Virus record (IMG/VR): IMGVR_UViG_3300046507_000889
Coordinates: 1-45,203 of that record
Length of the DNA stretch: 45,203 nucleotides
DNA from: a virus
Strand: one strand, 5' to 3'
The notes below the pieces were generated by a model. The model was not told where the DNA came from. It saw nothing but the letters and a program-made list of their open reading frames with translations, and did not search any database. This document shows, in pieces, positions 7,527 to 15,504 of the stretch (position 1 is its first letter; each line of letters starts with the position of its first letter). The translations under genes were made by a program, and so were the position numbers.

Positions 7527-8053
7527 GCGCGATCTTTTCGCCCTGCCGGACCTATCGCTATCGCCTTGATCGCGAGGTGCAGCCCGAGGGCGTGACGGCG
7601 GCCGTGTTGATGGTGAACGGTTCGGACGCCGCCGAGCAATCCAATGATCAGACGGTGCGCAAGTTGATCGGGTTCGGCGAGCGCTTCGCGTGGCGTCGTT
7701 TCATTATCGGAAACAAGTTCGGGTTTGTCTCAAAGGACATCAAGGCGCTGCGCTCGGCGCATGATCCGATCGGGCCGGACAATGACCGGCACCTAGAGCA
7801 GATCATGCGCGATGCCGACGTGCATGTCGTCGCCTGGGGCGCGCTGGCGAAGCTGCCGGAAACTTTGCGCAAGCGCTGGATCGATGTTGTGCGCATCGCC
7901 GATCGCGTCGGCTGCGACCTGTATTGCATCGGCGTCAATGACGACGGGCACCCGACGCATCCCGTTATGACGGGTTATGACGTGCCGCTGACAAAGTGGC
8001 GCGCGCCATGGTTTCCAAACCGCAAGCCTGCGAGGCGACTCAATGAATGGTGA
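7523..8053 (+). CDS. DUF1643 family protein
   Basis: 176 aa. The core VLMVNGSDAAEQSNDQTVRK, then IGFGERFAWRRFIIGNKFGF, then DPIGPDNDRHLEQI matches the DUF1643 layout (VMLNPS-type strand, T-x-R-K helix, xxNLF strand, DPxGPDND). Biochemical role of the family is unknown. It sits among nucleotide- and DNA-modification-type genes, which suggests nucleic-acid metabolism but does not prove it. Confidence 0.88.
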   Translation: MSAIFSPCRTYRYRLDREVQPEGVTAAVLMVNGSDAAEQSNDQTVRKLIGFGERFAWRRFIIGNKFGFVSKDIKALRSAHDPIGPDNDRHLEQIMRDADVHVVAWGALAKLPETLRKRWIDVVRIADRVGCDLYCIGVNDDGHPTHPVMTGYDVPLTKWRAPWFPNRKPARRLNEW

Positions 8054-8189
8054 GCATAAGGCTGTTTTCAACGATACCGAACCCGATGCCGATTACGTCC
8101 TTTGGATCACAAAGGACGGCGAAAACGAAATTGAGCACGCGCGCTTGATGGTGCCCGGCTCGCAATTGGAGGGCGACTCCAATGCGTGA
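8043..8189 (+). CDS. small acidic protein (48 aa)
   Basis: 48 aa (MNGEHKAVFNDTEPDADYVL onward), overlapping the end of the DUF1643 gene by 11 bp and the start of the MazG-like gene by 8 bp. GAGG lies 8 bases before its ATG at 8043. The tail (WITKDGENEIEHARLMV) looks like a compact beta-rich protein. Function unknown. Packing against both neighbours in a third frame is the main support. Confidence 0.65.
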   Translation: MNGEHKAVFNDTEPDADYVLWITKDGENEIEHARLMVPGSQLEGDSNA

Positions 8190-8511
8190 ACCGGCCGCCG
8201 AGCGTTACGTGACTACGGCGGCGCTGCCGTCGCCGTATGATCGCGAGTTGCTGACAATTCTAATCGAAGAATGCGCCGAGGTTGCGCAACGCGCGACCAA
8301 ATTGTTGCGGTTCGGCGCGGCAGAGACTCAACCTGGGCAGCCGCTCAACAATGTTGAGAGGCTATCGGAGGAAACCGGCGATCTCCGGTGCATGCTTGCA
8401 CTGCTACAGCGCCGGCGTCTGATTTCGGGCGGACACGTCGCGGTCGGGTTTATGCGCAAGCGATCTCAGCTTGCCAAGTTCATGCAAGAGCAACCGGAGT
8501 CCGACGCATGA
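8182..8511 (+). CDS. MazG-like nucleotide pyrophosphohydrolase
   Basis: 109 aa. The helical motif LLTILIEECAEVAQRATKLL (E-E-C-A-E) followed by LSEETGDLRCML (E-E-x-x-D) is the metal-binding signature of the MazG/phosphoribosyl-ATP pyrophosphohydrolase superfamily. Such phage enzymes hydrolyse NTPs or dNTPs to monophosphates and may shift the pool or alarmone levels. GGAGGG precedes the ATG at 8182. Substrate unknown. Confidence 0.85.
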   Translation: MREPAAERYVTTAALPSPYDRELLTILIEECAEVAQRATKLLRFGAAETQPGQPLNNVERLSEETGDLRCMLALLQRRRLISGGHVAVGFMRKRSQLAKFMQEQPESDA

Positions 8512-8690
8512 CCGGGCCGGATGCAGAGTTCGCAATCGCGTCGACGCAAATGCTGTTGCCCGTCGCGCGCCTCGCGGTCGGCGCCGTGGTGTTGCTAGGC
8601 GCGGCGCTGATCCTGATGGCCGCCGCATGGTGCATCGCCCGCCTCGCCCGCGCCGGGGCGTTCATTCGTTTTCTGGAAAGGTTGCACTGA
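8508..8690 (+). CDS. small membrane protein
   Basis: 60 aa. A hydrophobic helix about 16-45 (VARLAVGAVVLLGAALILMA) with a basic C-terminus gives one, possibly two, membrane segments. ATGA overlap with the MazG-like gene and TGATG junction with the HD gene. Function unknown. Confidence 0.7.
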   Translation: MTGPDAEFAIASTQMLLPVARLAVGAVVLLGAALILMAAAWCIARLARAGAFIRFLERLH

Positions 8691-9259
8691 TGTCTGAGGC
8701 ACGCATAGGCGACTGGATTCAGACGTTCAGTGGCGGGCAATTCTGGCCGCTTGATCCGCGGCCCGAGGAAATCGAGGTAATCGACATCGCGTCTGGCCTC
8801 GCCAAAGAATGCCGTTTCGCCGGGCATTGCCTGCGCTTCTATTCGGTCGCTGAGCATAGCGTGCTGATGTATCGCCACGCCAAGGCGCGCGACGCAAATC
8901 TGCGGCTTCGCCGCGCGGTTCTATTTCATGACGGCTCGGAAGGACTCGGGCTGCGCGATATTCCGCGGCCGATCAAGCGTGATCTCGGCGAGTATAAGGC
9001 AATCGAACGCGGCGTCATGGGCGCCGTAGCGCGCCGGTTCGATTTCGATTTTCCATTTCATCCGTTCGTAAAGGAGCTTGATGAAGCAATCGGCCTCGCC
9101 GAGCAGATGCAAAACATGGCGCCGTCGCCGGCGCCTTGGTTCCAAACCGCGCGGTTCGATGCACCGGCGCCGCTGGCCGTGATGCTGGAATACTGGCCGC
9201 CTGATCGGGCGATGGTCGAGTTTCTGAGCGCTGCCGCCGAGTTGGGTTTGCTGCAATGA
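8690..9259 (+). CDS. HD-domain phosphohydrolase (YfbR-like nucleotidase)
   Basis: 189 aa. The pattern WIQTFSGGQFWPLDPRPEEI, then AEHSVLMYRH, then VLFHDGSEGLGLRDIPRPIK matches the phage/bacterial HD family with metal ligands H, HD and a later D/E (ELDEAIG). It likely dephosphorylates deoxynucleoside monophosphates, feeding the dNTP pool together with the MazG-like enzyme. Start at the TGATG junction. GDMPRP of common relatives reads RDIPRP here. Confidence 0.88.
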   Translation: MSEARIGDWIQTFSGGQFWPLDPRPEEIEVIDIASGLAKECRFAGHCLRFYSVAEHSVLMYRHAKARDANLRLRRAVLFHDGSEGLGLRDIPRPIKRDLGEYKAIERGVMGAVARRFDFDFPFHPFVKELDEAIGLAEQMQNMAPSPAPWFQTARFDAPAPLAVMLEYWPPDRAMVEFLSAAAELGLLQ

Positions 9260-9624
9260 GCAACCGCGGCGAGGGCTTCACAGTCGAAACGGTGCGGCGC
9301 CGCGCGCCGAATGCAGACTACGCCTCAAAGCCGGGCGATGCCCGGCGCTCGGGCCGTATCGATCGCGCGCGCGGGCAAGCGGTTGTGACGATCGAGTTCA
9401 AGGACTCGTCTGCGCAAATCGAGGCGCGGCTTGGAGTCGTGGTTGTCGGCGCCGTCACGCATGACGTTACCACGGGCAATTACTTTTGGGCCGTATTCCT
9501 GCCGATGATGTCGAACGTGCCGCGGCCGGCGCTCGATGCCGAGAAAGCAAAGGGCGCCATCGCGCACAAGGTTCGCGAATGGTGCGAGGCCGCCGGCCTG
9601 ATCAGCGTGCGGCGGCGGGGTTAG
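9256..9624 (+). CDS. hypothetical protein
   Basis: 122 aa, ATGA-coupled to the HD gene. Basic N-terminus, beta-rich middle (VVVVGAVTHDVTTGNYFWAV) and a helical C-terminus. No family recognised; position suggests a role in the same replication/modification block. Confidence 0.75.
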   Translation: MSNRGEGFTVETVRRRAPNADYASKPGDARRSGRIDRARGQAVVTIEFKDSSAQIEARLGVVVVGAVTHDVTTGNYFWAVFLPMMSNVPRPALDAEKAKGAIAHKVREWCEAAGLISVRRRG

Positions 9625-9628
9625 GTTA

Positions 9629-10147
9629 ATGGCCGCGATGCTGATCGATCCGCTAGTTTCGTTCGACTCGATTTCGATGGCGGAATTGAACCGATGCCTT
9701 GTCGCGTGGCAGCACAAGATGGGGCCTTGGCAGCGTCCGAACTACGGCGCACAGGCGTTTCACGGCTTGCGCCATGACGGCGTGCTGGTCGCGGTGTGCG
9801 CAGCTGCGCCGATGATCCGAGGCGAGACGGTCGGCGGCTTGACCCGTGATGACGCGTTTGAACTTGGCCGCGTCTGCGCCGAGCGCCGCGATCTCTGCCG
9901 CGTCGCACTGCGCTTGTGGCGCGAATTTGTATTTCCGAGCATGTGCCGAGCGCACGGGTGGCGATGGGTAATCAGTCACCAGGACGCGGCGCTGCACTCG
10001 GGCGGACTCTACCGCTTTGACGGATGGGTAGCGCTCGGCACGTCGCGCAGCGGGACGGATCAGCGCTCGGGCCGCAAGGGCCGTAGCAAGGTCGTTTGGG
10101 GATGGTCCCGAGATCGCGCGGCCATGGACGAGAGGCGGTCGCCGTGA
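9629..10147 (+). CDS. GNAT-like protein resembling phage Mom / XF1762 families
   Basis: 172 aa. The order of motifs, FELGRVCAERRDLCRVALRL (core acyl-CoA-type strand and helix), then WVISHQDAALHSGGLYRFDG, then a basic C-terminus GRKGRSK, parallels the Mom-type pattern E-L-x-R-V, S-[FY]-x-D-x4-H-x-G-x-[IL]-Y-x3-[NG]-W. Mom proteins of phage Mu modify adenine in DNA and defeat restriction. Whether this protein does so is inference from similarity in memory; a plain GNAT acetyltransferase is the alternative. ATG at 9629, a second ATG at 9638. Its stop overlaps the next GTG start. Confidence 0.6.
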   Translation: MAAMLIDPLVSFDSISMAELNRCLVAWQHKMGPWQRPNYGAQAFHGLRHDGVLVAVCAAAPMIRGETVGGLTRDDAFELGRVCAERRDLCRVALRLWREFVFPSMCRAHGWRWVISHQDAALHSGGLYRFDGWVALGTSRSGTDQRSGRKGRSKVVWGWSRDRAAMDERRSP

Positions 10148-10311
10148 AGCTGGCAACCGGCCTTGCCCTCTTGCTCGGGCTGATCCTCGGCGCTGCCGGC
10201 GTCGCCGGGCTGCGCGATCTCGACGCCACGGCGCGCCAAGTGTCGCGCGCTATCAAATCTGACATGCGAAGAGCGGTTGAGATACGCCGCGACATGGAGC
10301 GCCCGCAATGA
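10144..10311 (+). CDS. small membrane-anchored protein
   Basis: 55 aa, GTG start overlapping the previous stop as GTGA. Residues 2-22 are hydrophobic (KLATGLALLLGLILGAAGVA), the rest is a charged helix. Single N-terminal membrane anchor. Function unknown. Confidence 0.6.
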   Translation: MKLATGLALLLGLILGAAGVAGLRDLDATARQVSRAIKSDMRRAVEIRRDMERPQ

Positions 10312-10652
10312 ACCCCGAACCCCGCTCCGATGGGGCGCCCCTGGAAAAGATCACGCCGCAAGACTTGTGGAATGCGGCGGTCGTCGAACATGAGCGTTCC
10401 GCGATCTCCCGCGACGCGCTGTTAAGGCAGGCGGCCGAGTCCGATCAGCGCAGCGAAGCCGGGCGCGCCGAACTGCGCTCGGCGGCTGCCGCGCATGGTC
10501 GGCGCGTCGCGGTATTCGAGAAAATCGCAAACCTGATCCGGCGCGCTTTTGACGACGCGGAAATCCTAGCGCGTCTGCGCGAAATCGACGCCGAGGAACG
10601 GCGCGTCGCTGCCGAGGATAGCGAACCCGAGGCGGACGCGGCCGATGCGTAA
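10308..10652 (+). CDS. hypothetical helical protein
   Basis: 114 aa, ATGA-coupled. Predicted mostly helical and charged, with an acidic C-terminal tail (EERRVAAEDSEPEADAADA). Could be a coiled-coil accessory of replication; not recognised. Confidence 0.7.
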   Translation: MNPEPRSDGAPLEKITPQDLWNAAVVEHERSAISRDALLRQAAESDQRSEAGRAELRSAAAAHGRRVAVFEKIANLIRRAFDDAEILARLREIDAEERRVAAEDSEPEADAADA

Positions 10653-10791
10653 GATTGTAAAATTTCCCGGCAATCCCCGCCCGGCGGTTCGGCAGGCATT
10701 GCCGGCGGCCTTGCTGATCCTGCCCGTGATCCGAATCGAGGGCGAGCAAGAGACGCCGCGGCGCCGGCGTGCACGGCGCCGCAGAAAATGA
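10645..10791 (+). CDS. small arginine-rich protein (48 aa)
   Basis: 48 aa starting MRKIVKFPGNPRPAVRQALP and ending in a run of Arg/Lys (RRRRARRRRK). It overlaps the previous stop by 8 bp and the primase start as ATGA, with a hydrophobic middle (ALLILPVIRI). The basic tail suggests nucleic-acid binding. No family recognised. Confidence 0.6.
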   Translation: MRKIVKFPGNPRPAVRQALPAALLILPVIRIEGEQETPRRRRARRRRK

Positions 10792-12089
10792 CGCGCTTTA
10801 CCGACGACGAGTTGCACGCGCTCAAGGCGCGGCAGCCGGTCGACGCCGTTGCCGGCGCATGGGTTCGGCTGCGCCGTCGCCCAGGCGGCAAATTTATCGG
10901 GCCGTGCCCGATATGCTCGGCGCGCGATAGCTCTAAGACCGCCAGCCGTTTCGAGTGCACCGCGGATAAGTGGGTTTGCGCCGTGTGCCAGGACGGCGGC
11001 GACGTGATCAAGCTAATGCGGATGCGCGAGGGCTTGGATTTCATTGCCGCGGTTGAACGCCTCGGCGGCATGCGCGGCGAAACCGTCACGCCGTCGATCG
11101 CCGAGCGCCGCGGACTGCAGGACTACGCCGCCGGCGTGAGCGATGACCCTCTAAACGTTCCGCCGCACTATGACGCGGACCCGGCGCTAGTGCGCGCGTG
11201 GTTCAAGGGATGGCGCAAGGGGAGAGATCGCGCCGATTATGAGCAATTCGCGCGCGAGCGCGAACGCGCCCGGTTGTATGACTTTTGGGCGGGGCCGAAA
11301 GGGCGCGACGGCGGACGCCGGCCGATCTCGCAACACTGGCAGGGCACGCTGGTCGAAACCTATCTTGCCGACCGCGGCATCATTGTCCCTGACAACGCGA
11401 GGCTGCGCTATCACCCGTCAATGCCGTCGTTTTGCGATGGCAGCGAAGATGAGCCGGTGCTTGCGCATCGCGGGCCAGCGATGCTCGCCGCCATCCGCGA
11501 CCCGGCCGGCCGCTTTGTCGGGCTGCATATCACTTGGCTTGATCCGGCCGGGCCGAAAGGCAAGGCCGTCATATGCGACCCGCGCGACGGTTCGGCGCTG
11601 CCGTCGAAAAAGGTGCGCGGCTCCAAGGCCGGCAATTATATCGACCTGGGCGGCGCTGATCCTGCCACGGCCACGCGCATGATCGCCGGCGAGGGCATCG
11701 AAACCGTTCTATCGGTCTACACGGCGATGGTGCGGGCCGGCCGGGACGTGTCGGGAATCATTTTCAGATCTTCGGCCGATCTCGGCAACCTTGCTGGCAA
11801 GGCGCTGGAAACGCTGCCGCACCCGGAACTGAAAACCGAGAAGGGCCGGCCGCAGCGCGTGCCGGGGCCTGATCCCGACATCACGTCGCCGGCGATGCCG
11901 GTGCCGGATCAGGTCACAGAACTAACCTTGCTCGGCGACGGGGATAGCGACCCGTTTCTAACGCGCAACGCATTGCAACGGTCCCGCATCCGCCACGCTC
12001 GCCCAGGACGCGCCGTGCGCGTCCGCTTCGCGATCGACGGCCTCGACTTTAACGACATGCTACAGGGTGAGAAAAAAGAAAATGACTGA
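10788..12089 (+). CDS. phage primase with CHC2-type zinc finger and TOPRIM domain
   Basis: 433 aa. A DnaG-like zinc finger with Cys40, Cys43, Cys64 and Cys67 (GPCPIC and WVCAVCQDGGDVI) lies at the N-terminus; a TOPRIM core beginning MIAGEGIETVLSVYTAM is near residue 300, with the catalytic Glu in GEGIET. Synthesises RNA primers for phage replication together with the helicase encoded next. Start overlaps the preceding small gene. The spacer region 90-290 is typical of phage/plasmid TOPRIM primases. Confidence 0.92.
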   Translation: MTRFTDDELHALKARQPVDAVAGAWVRLRRRPGGKFIGPCPICSARDSSKTASRFECTADKWVCAVCQDGGDVIKLMRMREGLDFIAAVERLGGMRGETVTPSIAERRGLQDYAAGVSDDPLNVPPHYDADPALVRAWFKGWRKGRDRADYEQFARERERARLYDFWAGPKGRDGGRRPISQHWQGTLVETYLADRGIIVPDNARLRYHPSMPSFCDGSEDEPVLAHRGPAMLAAIRDPAGRFVGLHITWLDPAGPKGKAVICDPRDGSALPSKKVRGSKAGNYIDLGGADPATATRMIAGEGIETVLSVYTAMVRAGRDVSGIIFRSSADLGNLAGKALETLPHPELKTEKGRPQRVPGPDPDITSPAMPVPDQVTELTLLGDGDSDPFLTRNALQRSRIRHARPGRAVRVRFAIDGLDFNDMLQGEKKEND

Positions 12090-13929
12090 GGATGATCCTT
12101 TCGCCGCCATTGCCAACCTGATCGACGGCGACGACGCCGCGTCGCCATTCGACGCCGATGCCCCGCACCCCGCGCTTGGGGGGTCCCCTGATGCGGGAGG
12201 GCTTGACGGTGAAGATGTCACACCGGCGGATAATCAGCGCCCGGCGGACGCCGATCAGCTACCGGCGGCGATCATTGAAGCGTGTTCGCAGGAACCGCAG
12301 AACGATACGGGCAACGGCAAGCGGTTGCTGGCGTGGTTCGGCGACTCTCTCTTGCACGTTCGCGATGTCGGCTGGCACGCCTGGGCAGACACGCGTTGGC
12401 TGCGCGAGGGCGGTGGTGAGATAGCGGTACGGCATGCGCAAACCACGGCGGCGCGCATCGTGCTTGAGGCCGACTTTATCGCGGCGTCGCCGAATGAGCA
12501 GAGCGCGATCGACGCCGGCGCCCAGGCGCAGCGCGCGCTAGATGATCTCGACAAGATCAAGACGCCGACCGCCGATCAGAGCGCGCAGCGCAAGCATCTG
12601 CTCGGGTTTGTAGAGGCCGGCGTTGAGGCTGCAATGGCCGTGAAGGCGCGCCAGATCGCGCGCCGAAAATATGCGGTTTCCTCGGGCAACACCGGCAAGG
12701 TCGACGGTATGCTAAAGCAGGCGTTGCCGCACCGTAGCGCGAGGGTCGACGACCTTGACAAAGACATGCTGGCGTTCAACGTCGAAAACGGGACGCTGCG
12801 CTTTGCCTACAGCGTTGAGCCTGATCCCGATGCGTCCGATCATTCGCAGGCGACGCGCAAGCGTTGGCGTGTCGAATTGCAGCCGCACAACCGCGCGGAC
12901 GGCATCACAAAGGTTGCGCCGGTCATATATGACCCGGCGGCAAGTTGCCCGACGTTCATGGCGGCGATCTCACGCTTTCAGCCGATCGTGCCGGTGCGCG
13001 AGTTCGTGCAGCGCTATCACGGCTATGCCATGACCGGGCAAACCGGCGAGCAATGCCTTGTGTTCAACTACGGCACCGGCTCGAACTGGAAATCAACATT
13101 CGTCGAAATCGTCTGCCGCATCATGGGCGACTACTCGGCTACGCTGCCGTTTGAGTCGTTGGCCGGCGACGCGCAGCGCAGCGGCTCGCAAGCGTCGCCT
13201 GATCTCGCGCGGCTGCCCGGCGCTCGCCTTGTGCGCGCGTCCGAACCCGAGCGCGGCGTGCAGTTCAAGGAGTCGCTGATCAAGTCATTGACCGGCGGCG
13301 AGCCGATGCTTGTGCGGCAGAACTTCAAAGATTTTTTCGAGTTCCGGCCGGCATTCAAGATGACGCTATCGGGCAACCACAAGCCCGAGATCGGCGGCGT
13401 CGACCATGGCATTTGGCGGCGCATCCGCTTTGTGCTGTGGCCGGTCACGATTGCCGATCATGAAAAACGGCCGATGGATGACGTGATCGCCGAGCTATGG
13501 GCAGAGCGTTCGGGCATCCTCAATTGGCTGATCGCCGGCGCGCTGGATTACCTCAACGGCGGGTTGCGCACGCCGCAAGAGGTGATCGACGCGACGGCCG
13601 CCTACCGCGAGGAAATGGACCCGGTAGGTAATTTTATCGGCGATTGTGTTGAGGCGGTGCCGCCGTTGCCGGATGGCAAGCCGGCGTCGACCGTGCGCGC
13701 GCGGGCGATGTATGACGCATTCGACTCCTGGGCCTATGCGAACGGGGTGCGACCGTGGAAAGAAACGGGTTTCGGCAAAACCATGTCGGCGAAGGGTTTT
13801 CAAAAAGAGCGCAGCGCCGAGGGGCAAAAATATCTGCACGTCAAATTGAAAAACGTGCCGCAAGGCCGTCGACCGGCCGGCGCTGATCGCCCGCCGCACC
13901 CGGCAGACAGCGATGAGGTGCCGCTTTGA
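12082..13929 (+). CDS. D5/P4-type replicative helicase (primase C-terminal family)
   Basis: 615 aa. The N-terminal half carries a D5-like region; the SF3-type ATPase spans roughly 320-480. Walker A reads GTGSNWKST where most relatives have G-x-G-x-N-G-K-S-T, so the Gly before Lys is Trp here (codon TGG). Downstream signatures GSQASPDLARLPGARLVRAS, SLTGGEPMLVR, KMTLSGNHKPEIGG and GIWRRIRFVLWPV are intact, so the enzyme is probably active. It unwinds DNA at the phage origin. ATG at 12082 overlaps the primase stop by 8 bp; a GTG five codons earlier is possible. The iteron-like array lies directly downstream. Confidence 0.93.
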   Translation: MTEDDPFAAIANLIDGDDAASPFDADAPHPALGGSPDAGGLDGEDVTPADNQRPADADQLPAAIIEACSQEPQNDTGNGKRLLAWFGDSLLHVRDVGWHAWADTRWLREGGGEIAVRHAQTTAARIVLEADFIAASPNEQSAIDAGAQAQRALDDLDKIKTPTADQSAQRKHLLGFVEAGVEAAMAVKARQIARRKYAVSSGNTGKVDGMLKQALPHRSARVDDLDKDMLAFNVENGTLRFAYSVEPDPDASDHSQATRKRWRVELQPHNRADGITKVAPVIYDPAASCPTFMAAISRFQPIVPVREFVQRYHGYAMTGQTGEQCLVFNYGTGSNWKSTFVEIVCRIMGDYSATLPFESLAGDAQRSGSQASPDLARLPGARLVRASEPERGVQFKESLIKSLTGGEPMLVRQNFKDFFEFRPAFKMTLSGNHKPEIGGVDHGIWRRIRFVLWPVTIADHEKRPMDDVIAELWAERSGILNWLIAGALDYLNGGLRTPQEVIDATAAYREEMDPVGNFIGDCVEAVPPLPDGKPASTVRARAMYDAFDSWAYANGVRPWKETGFGKTMSAKGFQKERSAEGQKYLHVKLKNVPQGRRPAGADRPPHPADSDEVPL

Positions 13930-14011
13930 GTGTCAGGGGTAGGCTAGCATTGCGCCGCGCCACGCGCCTAGATCGCTTTAGCGTCGTCATGGCCGCGTCG
14001 TCACGGCAAAA

Positions 14012-14292
14012 GCGATGTAGGGATGCAAGGTTAGTGTTGGGTTGCCCTTTCACTCTACATCGCATTTTCCGCTTGTGGCAGTAAGGGCTTAGCGAAAGCT
14101 ATGCAGGGATGTAGGGTTGGCCTAACTAAACGCGCGTGATCTTACATCGGGGGTTCGGGGGCCTAATTCAAAATCTCTCATATGTTAATCAAACTCACTC
14201 CCTACATCCCTACATTCAAGAGAAATAAGTATCTGAAAACATAAAAGGAAAAATTGGTGTTGGGTTCGCTATCACCCTACATCAACCCTACA
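14012..14292. repeat. iteron-like (A)TGTAGGG / CCCTACA(T) array, candidate replication origin
   Basis: The gene-free stretch 13930-14328 contains TGTAGGG-type words on both strands: 14015-14022 and 14109-14116 forward, 14200-14207, 14208-14215, 14275-14282 and 14286-14292 reverse, plus degenerate copies at 14055-14060 and 14143-14148. GCGATGTAG at 14012-14020 and CTACATCGC at 14055-14063 are perfect inverted arms. GTGTTGGGTT occurs twice (14034-14043, 14257-14266), each followed by CAC(t/c)CTACATC. The stretch 14170-14250 is AT-rich. Iterons plus an AT-rich tract beside primase and helicase genes suggest an origin; a regulator-binding array is the alternative. Confidence 0.7.
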
Positions 14293-14328
14293 ACCCGACA
14301 TGAACGAAAACGACAAGGGGCCAGCGAC

Positions 14329-15210
14329 ATGAAAAAAAATATCGACATCGAAAAACTTGCGCAGTGGGCGATGCGCGAGGAATTGCCGAAGGGGCAAGCC
14401 GTGTCATCCTCGCCCTGGGATTTGATCACGCGTTTCGGACAACTCGGCGTCACCGTGCAGAGCAGCGGATACGGCGGCGACGGGTTCGGGTTTGTGCCGG
14501 GCGCGCCGCACGCCGACGCGTTGATTGTCGCTGATGCGATCTCGGCGCTTGCGACCGATGCGCGCTTCAATGATGCTGCCGAAGTGTTGCCGTTGTTCGG
14601 CGAGTGGCAAGGCATTGCCGGCGATGCGGTCGACGCGATCGTGTGCGCTGTTTTCAATCCACGCTCTATCGTGTTGAGCAAAGCAATTCAATCGACGCGG
14701 CCGAAATGGGATTTCGAAACGCCGGCGCCGTATCGCATGATGATCCCGTTTCGCGATGCTGCCGGCGCGATGCGCGAGCGCCCGCTTGTGCACGGGACCG
14801 ATGCGAAGGGCGATATTCTTTATCTGCAACCGCGACGCGGACGCGCGGCAATGCGTGATGGTGTTTATGATTTTGCGATGTCGCCGCGGTCGCCGCTGCG
14901 ATGGGGCGACCCGTCAATGATTTCAGTAGGACACGCGCGCGCCGAATACGTCGCATGGCATGCGGCGCTTGTGTCGCTCGCGACAACGTTGAAAGGAAAG
15001 CTTGCGGAGTATGAACCGCAGGCGCCGGCCGTGATGCGCATGCCGTGGATCACGGGGCAAACACCGGCGTCGCGCGTGTTGCGCGCCGAGGTGCGCGAGG
15101 AAAAGGCGCCGGCAATCTTGCCGGTCGCGCCCAAGCGGCGCGCGCCGACTCAGCCGCTTCGCGCGGCGAACGGCCCGGCATGGCCGCGTTTGCAAGTGCC
15201 CGTCAATTAA
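14329..15210 (+). CDS. conserved-looking protein of unknown function, last early gene
   Basis: 293 aa. Start at 14329 has AAGGGG upstream; the longer open frame would read through the origin repeats. The sequence is well-behaved (MKKNIDIEKLAQWAMREELP, ...DAIVCAVFNPRSIVLSKAIQ) with a Pro/Arg-rich C-terminus (APKRRAPTQP). No family recognised. It sits where lambda has Q, directly upstream of the promoter-like element and terminator that precede the late genes, so a late-gene regulator is a reasonable guess. Origin-binding is another, because of the array upstream. Confidence 0.8.
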   Translation: MKKNIDIEKLAQWAMREELPKGQAVSSSPWDLITRFGQLGVTVQSSGYGGDGFGFVPGAPHADALIVADAISALATDARFNDAAEVLPLFGEWQGIAGDAVDAIVCAVFNPRSIVLSKAIQSTRPKWDFETPAPYRMMIPFRDAAGAMRERPLVHGTDAKGDILYLQPRRGRAAMRDGVYDFAMSPRSPLRWGDPSMISVGHARAEYVAWHAALVSLATTLKGKLAEYEPQAPAVMRMPWITGQTPASRVLRAEVREEKAPAILPVAPKRRAPTQPLRAANGPAWPRLQVPVN

Positions 15211-15226
15211 GGGTTTCGCTGCAATC

Positions 15227-15246
15227 CTGTCATGGGTATTTGACCG
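15227..15246 (+). promoter_or_regulatory. CTGTCA-N8-TGACCG element before the late region
   Basis: CTGTCA (15227-15232), spacer TGGGTATT, TGACCG (15241-15246). The T before the right arm makes TTGACC at 15240-15245, and 17 bp further ATACAC could be a -10. Shares CTGTCA-x-GGG and 8-bp spacing with 4018-4039 and 38554-38573. An intrinsic terminator follows 48 bp downstream. Confidence 0.6.
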
Positions 15247-15293
15247 GAACGGGGTGCTTGACATACACCGGACAAGTCCCAAAAGGAAAAAAC

Positions 15294-15323
15294 AAAACCC
15301 GCCCGCGCCCGCCGGCGGGTTTT
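15294..15323 (+). terminator. intrinsic terminator between early and late regions
   Basis: AAAACCCGCC (15294-15303) and GGCGGGTTTT (15314-15323) form a perfect 10-bp stem ending in TTTT. It ends early transcription or any short transcript from the element at 15227-15246. Confidence 0.85.
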
Positions 15324-15402
15324 CGCATTCAAGGCGGTGCGTCATGGTCAAGTAACGCGCGAGCGAAAACGTTGAACAGTGTAGCCGTTCGCCGAGGCGA
15401 CA

Positions 15403-15474
15403 TATCGGCTTGATTGATGGAAACAAGACCTATCGGACAAAGCGCCCGGTCCCGAGGCCCGTAAATATCGGACA
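15403..15474. repeat. TATCGG(ACA) direct repeats upstream of 15505
   Basis: TATCGGACA occurs at 15431-15439 and 15466-15474, 35 bp apart, with TATCGG also at 15403-15408. The 15324-15504 gap otherwise shows no gene. The spacing would place two sites on nearly the same helix face; they may be activator or repressor sites for the late region. Confidence 0.4.
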
Positions 15475-15504
15475 CCAATTTTTGCAGAGCGGAGTTGATG
15501 GGCG

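Noticed and set aside
14329-15210. ParB homologue to go with the ParA-like ATPase
   Set aside because: The unknown protein lacks a ParB-type N-terminal box or central helix-turn-helix that I can see; no other candidate ParB was found.
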